From a virus: 24,530 nt of DNA. The stretch covers positions 1 through 24,530 of the IMG/VR virus record IMGVR_UViG_3300029309_000332, one strand, 5' to 3'. This document shows positions 18,647-24,530 of the stretch, one piece after another. The notes beneath the pieces were generated by a model. It ran no database searches, was not told where the DNA came from, and worked only from the letters and a program-made list of their open reading frames with translations. Position 1 is the first letter of the stretch; the number at the start of each line of letters is the position of its first letter. Both the position numbers and the translations under genes were made by a program.

Positions 18647-20096
18647 TACTGTACCCGAAGAAGCGTTAAAAGAGATTTATGCGCTTCAAAATCAGCAAAT
18701 TCGCCTGCAAATTCGTGGAGAAGCACGCGATAAGTTCATGCCATTCGTTCATCATGTGTATGACGGGTTCATTGAAGGCCGTCATCACCGTGTAATTGCT
18801 GAAAAATTGGAAAAAGTGGCACGCGGAGAGCTAAAAAGGCTCATTGTGAACATGCCACCGCGTCATTCTAAGTCAGAATTTGCTTCATATCTGATGCCGG
18901 CGTGGTTTTTGGGGCGAAATCCGAAGCTAAAGATCATTCAGGCCACTCATAACACCGAATTGGCGGTCAGATTTGGCAGAAAAGTGCGAGATTTGATTGA
19001 TACGCCCGATTATCACACCGTTTTTCCGAATACGGCGCTAAAAGCTGACGATAAAGCCGCCGGAAGGTGGGGAACATCGGCTGGAGGCGAATATTTTGCC
19101 GCTGGAGTGGGTGCAGCGATGACTGGACGCGGTGCAGACCTCTTAATTATTGACGATCCGCACTCTGAGCAGGATGCATTGTCATCTACGGCGTTCGATA
19201 ACGCTTTTGAGTGGTATACATCTGGTCCTAGGCAACGTTTACAGCCTGGCGGCTCGATAATTATCGTTATGACACGCTGGGGCATGAAAGATTTGACCGG
19301 ACAGGTCATAAAAATGCAAGGAACGGACACTTTGGCTGATGAATGGGACGTTGTGGAGTTTCCTGCCATTTTACCGTCAGATAAGCCCTTATGGCCTGAG
19401 TTTTGGGATCATGAGTCGTTAGTTAAGGTCAAAGCGTCACTGCCCGTGGCTAAATGGAATGCACAGTGGCAACAAAACCCGACAGCCGAAGAGGGCGCCA
19501 TCGTTAAGAAGGAATGGTGGAACTGGTGGGAGAAGGAAGAGATACCCACGGTAAAGTATATCATACAGTCGTATGACACCGCGTTTAGTAAGAAAGAGTC
19601 TGCGGATTATTCTGCAATCACAACATGGGGAGTATTTACCAATGAAGAAACTGGTGCCGACAATATTATTCTCATGGATGCGAGACGCGGCAGATGGAAT
19701 TTTCCAGAGCTTAAAAGCGTTGCTAGCGAAGAGTATGAGTATTGGGAACCGGACATGGTCATCATTGAAGCGAAGGCTTCAGGGCAACCGTTAACGGACG
19801 AACTGCGTGCAGCCGGCATTCCTGTTATGAACTATACACCAAGCAAGGGTCGTGATAAGATCACCCGCATGCACACGGTAGCGCCGCTGTTTGAGGCGGG
19901 GATGGTGTGGGCACCGGAACAGAAGTTCTCGGAGGAAGTTATCGAGGAATGTCTTGCATTTCCGCACGGAGAGCATGATGATTTTGTTGATAGCATGACC
20001 ATGGCTTTGATACGTTTCCGGCAGGGTGGCTTTATCGAACTTGAAGGCGAGAACGATAATGATGATTGGTATCCTAGGAAACGGGAGTATTATTGA
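18630..20096 (+). CDS. terL: Terminase large subunit, 488 aa
   Basis: The ATPase part has the Walker A-like P-P-R-H-S-K-S-E (residues 76-83), Walker B L-L-I-I-D-D-P-H and the coupling motif V-M-T-R-W. The nuclease part has S-Y-D-T-A-F-S (first Asp), M-V-I-I-E-A-K-A-S-G (Glu) and H-D-D-F-V-D-S-M (last Asp), as in Terminase_6-type proteins. It pumps DNA into the procapsid and cuts the concatemer. There is no usable ATG before residue 37, and conserved sequence (E-E-A-L-K-E-I-Y-A-L) lies upstream of it. I therefore start at TTG 18630, preceded by AGGGGCGG and overlapping the previous gene by 17 bp. The inefficient TTG may limit TerL level. Confidence 0.93.
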   Translation: MENRFDTVPEEALKEIYALQNQQIRLQIRGEARDKFMPFVHHVYDGFIEGRHHRVIAEKLEKVARGELKRLIVNMPPRHSKSEFASYLMPAWFLGRNPKLKIIQATHNTELAVRFGRKVRDLIDTPDYHTVFPNTALKADDKAAGRWGTSAGGEYFAAGVGAAMTGRGADLLIIDDPHSEQDALSSTAFDNAFEWYTSGPRQRLQPGGSIIIVMTRWGMKDLTGQVIKMQGTDTLADEWDVVEFPAILPSDKPLWPEFWDHESLVKVKASLPVAKWNAQWQQNPTAEEGAIVKKEWWNWWEKEEIPTVKYIIQSYDTAFSKKESADYSAITTWGVFTNEETGADNIILMDARRGRWNFPELKSVASEEYEYWEPDMVIIEAKASGQPLTDELRAAGIPVMNYTPSKGRDKITRMHTVAPLFEAGMVWAPEQKFSEEVIEECLAFPHGEHDDFVDSMTMALIRFRQGGFIELEGENDNDDWYPRKREYY

Positions 20097-20545
20097 TGAC
20101 TGACAGACAAAAAGAGAACATTGGCAATCTGAAGAAGCTCAGAGCCATGATCAAAAAGGACATGAACACCGTTGCACAGGTCAATAAAGCACAAGCTGCC
20201 CTTGAGAGTTTGAACGCGGCGGGAAGAAAAGAATTATTACCAGAAATTAAAAAGTTCAGAGCACTTAGAAGGAACGTGCTTGCTAGAAAAGAACTTGATG
20301 CTCCGCCATCTAAAAAAACTATGGCTCCTAAAGAGGGTGGTCCGAAGACTCCTACAAAACTTCCAAAGCCAAAGCCAAAGCGTCCTACAGAGACAGCGGC
20401 AAAGAAAAAGTCTTCAGGTGTTACGTTTGATACTAGTGGTACACTTCCTGGTCAAACTATCCAAAGAAAGAGTAAAGGTGGCTCTTTGAGTGAGTTCCGC
20501 AACGGCGGTAAGGTTTCGTTGGGTGAGTTTAAAGGGAACTTCTAA
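20096..20545 (+). CDS. Small basic K/P-rich protein with GG-FKGxF tail, 149 aa
   Basis: The ATG at 20096 is in a TGATG junction with terL. A helical basic N-terminal half (about 1-70, KLRAMIKKDMNTVAQVNKAQ) is followed by a Lys/Pro linker (PTKLPKPKPKRP) and a tail K-G-G-S-L-S-E-F...G-G-K-V...G-E-F-K-G-N-F. A similar tail ends the next gene. The position between terminase and portal suggests a virion assembly, head-completion or scaffold-like role. Its end codons AAAGGGAACTTC provide the Shine-Dalgarno of the next gene (TAATG). Confidence 0.75.
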   Translation: MTDRQKENIGNLKKLRAMIKKDMNTVAQVNKAQAALESLNAAGRKELLPEIKKFRALRRNVLARKELDAPPSKKTMAPKEGGPKTPTKLPKPKPKRPTETAAKKKSSGVTFDTSGTLPGQTIQRKSKGGSLSEFRNGGKVSLGEFKGNF

Positions 20546-20757
20546 TGACATCTAAGAAAACTACTAGAAAGTTTGATCTCAGAACTGCCACAATAGAAGA
20601 GCTTGAACAGAAGATTGCTGAACTCAAGGCGGCACAAGAGCCAGTCAAGAAAGCTAAAGGTGGTTCTTTGAACGAGGCTATTGCTCGTGTGAAACAAGAA
20701 CAGGGTCTGCGTGACGGTGGTTTGGTACGCAGAGGCACATTCAAAGGATATTTCTAA
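20545..20757 (+). CDS. Small coiled-coil protein with GG-FKGxF tail, 70 aa
   Basis: The N-terminal half is a short coiled coil (TIEELEQKIAELKAAQE). The tail K-G-G-S-L-N-E-A...D-G-G-L-V-R-R-G-T-F-K-G-Y-F resembles that of the gene before it. Start and stop are both in TAATG junctions, so translation of this gene and the portal is coupled. Probably a structural or assembly factor acting with the portal. No named family. Confidence 0.77.
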   Translation: MTSKKTTRKFDLRTATIEELEQKIAELKAAQEPVKKAKGGSLNEAIARVKQEQGLRDGGLVRRGTFKGYF

Positions 20758-23231
20758 TGGCATTACCACCTAGACCTATGGGCAGCTTGACAGACTCTGG
20801 CATTGAAGCAGTAGAGGGGATGACCGTTGAAGTCCCGCAGGCACAAGACTTTGCCGGCGGTGCAGAGGTTATGCAAGGGGCTGACGGCAGTGCAATCATT
20901 CAGGCACTGATGGGTGGTCAGCCAGAAGCTATGATGGTTGAGGCAGAACCATACAACCACATGGCAAATCTTGCAGAAATTATAGATGAAAACGTTCTTG
21001 GTGAGATTTCTAGTGAACTTCGTGGTTTGTACGAGGAGGACAAAGAGTCTCGTGAAGATTGGAAAGAAGCCTACACAAAAGGACTTGATTTACTTGGAAT
21101 ACGGTATCAAGAACGCACACAGCCATTTGAAGGGGCGTCAGGCGTTACACATCCTTTGATAGCTGAGTCGGTTACCCAGTTCCAAGCACAGGCGTACAAG
21201 GAGCTTCTACCGGCAGGAGGACCTGTTAAAACGCAGGTTTTAGGATCAAAAACTAAAGAGAAGGAAGCACAGGCGTCACGGGTCAAGAACTTCATGAACT
21301 ATCAGGTTACTGAGGTCATGGAGGAGTTTGATCCTGATACGGACCAGATGCTGTTCTATCTGCCTTTGTCTGGTTCTACATTCAAAAAGGTTTACTTTGA
21401 TCCCACAAAAAACAGAGCCGTGTCTGCTTTTGTGCCAGCCGAAGATCTTGTGGTTTCTTATTCTGCCACAGATCTTGCTACGGCTCCTCGTGTCACTCAT
21501 GTCCTGCGAATGGACGACAATCAAGTTCGTAAGATGCAGGTTGCCGGCATGTATCGTGACGTTGAGATATCAACGTCAGATGATACAGACGACAGGGTAA
21601 GAGACAAAGTTGACGAGATAGAGGGTTTAAGTAAAGGATACACGGAAGAGACACATGTAATACTTGAGATGCATGTTGAAATGGATCTTGAGGGTTTTGA
21701 AGATGTTACAGCAGACGGTCAGCCTACAGGCATAAAACTACCATATATAGTTAATATTGATCACGGGTCAGGTGAAATCCTGTCAATTGTCCGCAACTAT
21801 GATCAAGAGGATCAACTCAAGCGCAAACGTCAATATTTTGTGCATTACAAGTTTTTACCTGGCCTAGGGTTCTATGGCTTTGGTCTGATACATATGATTG
21901 GCGGTTTAGGTAGAGCAGCCACCAGTATTCTTCGCCAACTTATTGACTCAGGCACATTAGCCAACTTGCCGTCTGGTTTCAAAGCCAGAGGCATTCGTGT
22001 TCGTAATGATGATGAGCCTATTGCTCCTGGTGAGTTTAGAGATATAGATGCACCTGGTGGGGACATCAGAAATTCAATCATACCTTTGCCATACAAAGAA
22101 CCGTCTGGCACTCTCGCACAACTTTTAGCGTCACTTATTGAAGGTGGGCGCCGTTTTGTATCAATCGCAGATCAACAGATAGGCGATAACAAAGGCGGTG
22201 ACATGCCTGTAGGTACAACTGTAGCGTTGTTAGAGCGCGGCATGAAAGTTATGTCAGCTATTCATAAGCGCCTGCACTACGCTCAGAAAACAGAGTTCCG
22301 GCTCCTCGCAAGAATCTTCGCGGAAAATCTCCCTTCTACTTATCCGTATGAGGTAGCCGGAGCACCCTCAGAGATCAAGGCACAGGATTTTGATGGTAGA
22401 GTAGACGTAATACCTGTTTCTGATCCCAACATCTTTTCGATGTCTCAGCGTGTCACATTAGCACAAACACAACTTCAACTGGCACAATCCAATCCTCAGA
22501 TACATAATTTGTATGAGGCATTTAAGCGCATGTATCAGGCGCTGGAAGTTCAGAACATTGATGAGATACTACCGGCCAAAAAAGAGCCACAGCCTACGAG
22601 TCCGAGCATCGAGAACGCGAAAGGCATGCAAGGCGAACTGCTGACAGCCTTCCAACAGCAGGATCATGATGCACATATCATGACACATATTACGTTCATG
22701 AAGCTACCACTGGTGTCCACATCACCGAATATTTATGCTATATTCATGGGGCATCTTCAGGATCATATATCCATGAAGGCACGTTTGACTGTAATGGCAC
22801 AGGTCCAGCAACAGCAAATGCAGGCACAACAAGCAGCCATGTTGGCACAAACGGGTGCGATGGATCCTATGATGGCGCAACAGCAAATGCAGGCTGCCGG
22901 CGCCATATCAGAGGATATGGTTGAGGCAGAGGTAGCAAAACTTGAGGCACAGTTTACTCAAGAGATAATACAGATGCTTGCACCGCCAGAGGGTCAGTCA
23001 GATCCGCTCGTGCAGATACGGCAACAAGAGCTTGCAATCAAGGCCGCTGAAGCACAGCGCAGGGCACAACAAGATGCCGCAGAACTTGAACTAGAACGTC
23101 AGAAAGCTAATCAAAGAGCTACGACTGACGCGGCAAGAATCGAACTCCAAGAAGAGATCGCAGCAGAAAGGGCAGATGTGAATCGTGAGCGCATCCAGAC
23201 CCAGAGGGACCTGGCATCGCGCTCCAGCTAA
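20757..23231 (+). CDS. Portal protein, P22-like, 824 aa
   Basis: The features of P22-type portals of marine phages are present: an acidic N-terminus, then W-K-E-A-Y-x-K-G-L-D-L-L-G-I, G-A-S-G-V-T-H-P-L-I-A-E-S, K-K-V-Y-F-D-P-T, H-Y-K-F-L-P-G-L-G-F-Y-G-F-G and Q-I-G-D-N-K-G-G-D-M-P-V-G-T-T-V-A-L-L-E-R-G. The last passage is characteristic of this family. The C-terminal 150 residues are Gln/Met/Ala-rich and turn into a long coiled coil (about 755-820), suited to the barrel that enters the capsid. It forms the dodecameric vertex through which DNA enters and to which TerL docks. A 17-bp direct repeat (22809-22825, 22878-22894) encodes a duplicated Q-Q-Q-M-Q-A. Confidence 0.92.
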   Translation: MALPPRPMGSLTDSGIEAVEGMTVEVPQAQDFAGGAEVMQGADGSAIIQALMGGQPEAMMVEAEPYNHMANLAEIIDENVLGEISSELRGLYEEDKESREDWKEAYTKGLDLLGIRYQERTQPFEGASGVTHPLIAESVTQFQAQAYKELLPAGGPVKTQVLGSKTKEKEAQASRVKNFMNYQVTEVMEEFDPDTDQMLFYLPLSGSTFKKVYFDPTKNRAVSAFVPAEDLVVSYSATDLATAPRVTHVLRMDDNQVRKMQVAGMYRDVEISTSDDTDDRVRDKVDEIEGLSKGYTEETHVILEMHVEMDLEGFEDVTADGQPTGIKLPYIVNIDHGSGEILSIVRNYDQEDQLKRKRQYFVHYKFLPGLGFYGFGLIHMIGGLGRAATSILRQLIDSGTLANLPSGFKARGIRVRNDDEPIAPGEFRDIDAPGGDIRNSIIPLPYKEPSGTLAQLLASLIEGGRRFVSIADQQIGDNKGGDMPVGTTVALLERGMKVMSAIHKRLHYAQKTEFRLLARIFAENLPSTYPYEVAGAPSEIKAQDFDGRVDVIPVSDPNIFSMSQRVTLAQTQLQLAQSNPQIHNLYEAFKRMYQALEVQNIDEILPAKKEPQPTSPSIENAKGMQGELLTAFQQQDHDAHIMTHITFMKLPLVSTSPNIYAIFMGHLQDHISMKARLTVMAQVQQQQMQAQQAAMLAQTGAMDPMMAQQQMQAAGAISEDMVEAEVAKLEAQFTQEIIQMLAPPEGQSDPLVQIRQQELAIKAAEAQRRAQQDAAELELERQKANQRATTDAARIELQEEIAAERADVNRERIQTQRDLASRSS

Positions 23232-23246
23232 CTGGAGTTATGAGGC

Positions 23247-23720
23247 ATGGTCGTTGCGGAAATTCTAACAGGCATTGCGCTTGTTCAGAAAAGTGTCGAA
23301 TTCATAAAATCAAATATTGATACTGCCTCGGACATCAAGAGCCTAGCAGGCTCTATTGATGATTTGATCCGTGGGGAACAAGAGTGTCAAAAGGCTCGTA
23401 ACAAAAGAAGCGGTCAATCACTGACCGATCAGTTTGGCGTTGAGAACGTTGCCAACGAAATCATAGATGCAAAGCTGGCTCAAGAAAAGTTGCAAGAAAT
23501 GAGGACACTTATTGACTTGAGATTTGGTCATGGCACATGGGCAAGCATCATTGCGGAGAGAAACAGGCGCATCCAAGAAGCTAAGGCGGCTGAGAAAAAA
23601 GCCCGTATCGAGGCTAGAAGGCGTCAGGAACAATTGACCGAAAATATACTGATTGCGGCTGGTATAATTGCAGCAATAGGTCTTTTCTTGTTAATGTTAT
23701 TCATTGTAACGAGGATATGA
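23247..23720 (+). CDS. C-terminally membrane-anchored phage protein, 157 aa
   Basis: A helical N-terminus (EILTGIALVQKSVEFIKSNI) leads to a central block with L-R-F-G-H-G-T-W, then a highly charged Arg/Lys/Glu coiled coil (about 108-130), and one membrane span at the extreme C-terminus (NILIAAGIIAAIGLFLLMLF). I have seen the F-G-x-G-T-W block in marine phage proteins of unknown function downstream of portals. A tail-anchored coiled coil could act in lysis (spanin-like) or in DNA ejection. GAGGC lies only 1 nt before the ATG at 23247 and GGAG about 8 nt before it. The next gene begins 1 nt after its stop. Confidence 0.75.
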   Translation: MVVAEILTGIALVQKSVEFIKSNIDTASDIKSLAGSIDDLIRGEQECQKARNKRSGQSLTDQFGVENVANEIIDAKLAQEKLQEMRTLIDLRFGHGTWASIIAERNRRIQEAKAAEKKARIEARRRQEQLTENILIAAGIIAAIGLFLLMLFIVTRI

Positions 23721-23721
23721 T

Positions 23722-24042
23722 ATGGCACAGAAAAAGTTACAAAAGGAGTCAGTTTACGCGGATTATGATGAAGATGGTGATGGCATCGTTAGTGACGAGG
23801 AACTGTCTCATGTAAAGGCCATTAAGGAGACTGAAACGGAACTCCGTAAGAACCTAGCTCAACTGCGTATGGCTAGATATACCTTGATCTTTATGGGATG
23901 TTATGCTGTGTTTTTAGCATCTCCGTGGTGTTCTGCGGAAAAACTTGAGGGTTTGGGGGCTGTTACTGACCTCATTTTCTTAAGTGGCGCTGGTATAGTT
24001 GGCGCCTACATGGGCACCACGGCGTGGATGTCGAAAAAATAA
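23722..24042 (+). CDS. EF-hand plus two-span membrane protein, holin-like, 106 aa
   Basis: Residues 16-27 (D-E-D-G-D-G-I-V-S-D-E-E) are a canonical EF-hand loop: acidic ligands at positions 1, 3, 5, Gly at 6, hydrophobic at 8 and Glu at 12. A charged helix follows, then two membrane segments, about 51-69 (RYTLIFMGCYAVFLASPW) and 78-101 (LGAVTDLIFLSGAGIVGAYM), ending W-M-S-K-K. I recall this combination in marine phages, where the ending 'G-I-V-G-A-Y-M-G-x-T-A-W-M' is well kept. The two-span topology and neighbouring membrane genes suggest a holin, perhaps calcium-sensing, but no lysis function has been shown here. GAGGATATGAT precedes the ATG. Confidence 0.8.
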   Translation: MAQKKLQKESVYADYDEDGDGIVSDEELSHVKAIKETETELRKNLAQLRMARYTLIFMGCYAVFLASPWCSAEKLEGLGAVTDLIFLSGAGIVGAYMGTTAWMSKK

Positions 24043-24054
24043 CAGAGTAGGTTC

Positions 24055-24225
24055 ATGGAAAATGTTGTAATAGCCGCAATCTTGGCGGCGATGATACACG
24101 GTCATATGACTGGTGATAAAGAAACTCCAACTGTAACAGAAAGTTCAAGTTCTGAGTTTGCAACAAAATTTAGAACGGAAAGCACTCCCAACACCGTTCA
24201 GTGGGTGATAATCACGGATGAGTGA
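24055..24225 (+). CDS. Small protein with hydrophobic N-terminus, 56 aa
   Basis: The frame starts 13 nt after the EF-hand gene and overlaps the next gene by 8 bp (ATGAGTGA). It begins MENVVIAAILAAMIHGHMTG, a short hydrophobic helix that could be a membrane anchor or signal. A Thr/Ser-rich linker and W-V-I-I-T-D-E complete it. The Shine-Dalgarno (AGTAGG) is weak. Probably an accessory of the membrane/lysis cluster. No family recognised. Confidence 0.55.
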   Translation: MENVVIAAILAAMIHGHMTGDKETPTVTESSSSEFATKFRTESTPNTVQWVIITDE

Positions 24226-24460
24226 GGTTCATCATACGGTTGAAACTTTGTTCATCATGGTTATTAGCATGTGGGGTTTTGACGGTCGTGAGTGGCAGTA
24301 CATTGGAAATCAGGTTGCTTTGCAACAACCAATGACAGAAGCTCAATGCGAATACTTGATAAATGAAGATATGTGGCAAGCCACATATAAAAATGAATAT
24401 TACCGCATGATGGCGCATTGTTTTCCTACCGAGTGTGCAGGACAGGACAAGTGTGATTAA
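24218..24460 (+). CDS. Small secreted-looking Cys-rich protein, 80 aa
   Basis: A short hydrophobic segment near the N-terminus (TLFIMVISMW) is followed by an aromatic, polar domain with four Cys (C44, C68, C73, C79) and the end C-F-P-T-E-C-A-G-Q-D-K-C-D, which suggests periplasmic disulfides. The body (W-G-F-D-G-R-E-W-Q-Y-I-G-N-Q) looks conserved but I cannot name it. It is coupled to the genes on both sides (8-bp overlap upstream, TAATG downstream). It could belong to the lysis group. Confidence 0.68.
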   Translation: MSEVHHTVETLFIMVISMWGFDGREWQYIGNQVALQQPMTEAQCEYLINEDMWQATYKNEYYRMMAHCFPTECAGQDKCD

Positions 24461-24530
24461 TGCCAAAACTGAATGAAAATACAGAATTATCTATGCCAAT
24501 CCGCAACCTTATCGCGTTGCTTATAGCGGC
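24460..24530 (+). CDS. Partial gene, probable membrane protein N-terminus
   Basis: An ATG in a TAATG junction with the preceding stop opens a frame that runs off the window. Visible are 23 residues beginning MPKLNENTELSMPIRNLIAL and continuing L-I-A, the start of a hydrophobic helix. 'L-N-E-N-T-E-L-x-M-P-x-R-N-L' recalls small anchored coiled-coil proteins of marine phages. The overlap and hydrophobicity support a further member of the membrane cluster. Confidence 0.6.
   Translation, partial: MPKLNENTELSMPIRNLIALLIA

Noticed and set aside
24212-24466. 84-aa minus-strand frame opposite the Cys-rich protein
   Set aside because: Antisense to two well-coupled plus-strand genes; no leader or neighbours on that strand.

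Overview
The window is part of a tailed double-stranded DNA phage genome. It carries small and large terminase, a P22-like portal, a phage-type replication module, an orphan cytosine methyltransferase and dozens of short, tightly overlapping genes. There is no tRNA, rRNA, CRISPR array, integrase or bacterial housekeeping gene. The AEP-type primase, the SSB-like protein, the EF-hand/two-helix membrane protein and the small proteins of the methyltransferase operon resemble families I associate with marine phages of (alpha)proteobacteria. The host is an inference; nothing in the sequence identifies it. A P22-type portal suggests a podovirus-like particle.

Layout. (1) 1-5952, minus strand: replication and recombination, in transcription order a coiled-coil protein, an SSB-like protein, a terminator, an AEP primase, an AlpA-type HTH protein, a UvrD-like helicase, an unknown 414-aa protein and a cut-off gene that may be a SET domain. 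(2) 6029-7849, plus strand: a SNF2-type helicase and two small proteins, diverging from block 1 and ending at a bidirectional terminator (7894-7917). (3) 7921-12473, minus strand: about 15 mostly small genes read from one leftward promoter near 12.5 kb. They include a C5 cytosine methyltransferase, several zinc-knuckle proteins, an NrdR-like zinc ribbon and three adjacent AT-hook proteins. (4) 12474-12821: a non-coding divergence region holding nine copies of a 9-bp iteron in alternating orientation. (5) 12822-13785, plus strand: small terminase overlapping a PD-(D/E)XK nuclease by 77 bp. (6) 13835-15827, minus strand: an accessory island of separate small transcription units. One is a classical moron, with its own promoter, gene and terminator, lying between copies of a TTCGGG repeat. 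(7) 15828-16133: a second divergence region with palindromes and a strong G-quadruplex motif. (8) 16134-24530, plus strand: an HlyC-like acyltransferase, a 694-aa low-complexity protein, large terminase, two small proteins, the portal and a run of small membrane proteins that is probably the lysis region.

How the parts fit. The leftward operons hold early and middle functions (replication, host takeover, DNA modification) and the rightward ones hold packaging, capsid and lysis. The two non-coding divergence regions are where early/late control should sit, and both contain repeated or palindromic protein-binding candidates. The genes I find most interesting are the HlyC-like acyltransferase coupled to the gene after it in hlyC-hlyA order, the EF-hand membrane protein, the three AT-hook proteins, and the primase that carries an SSB-style C-terminal tip.
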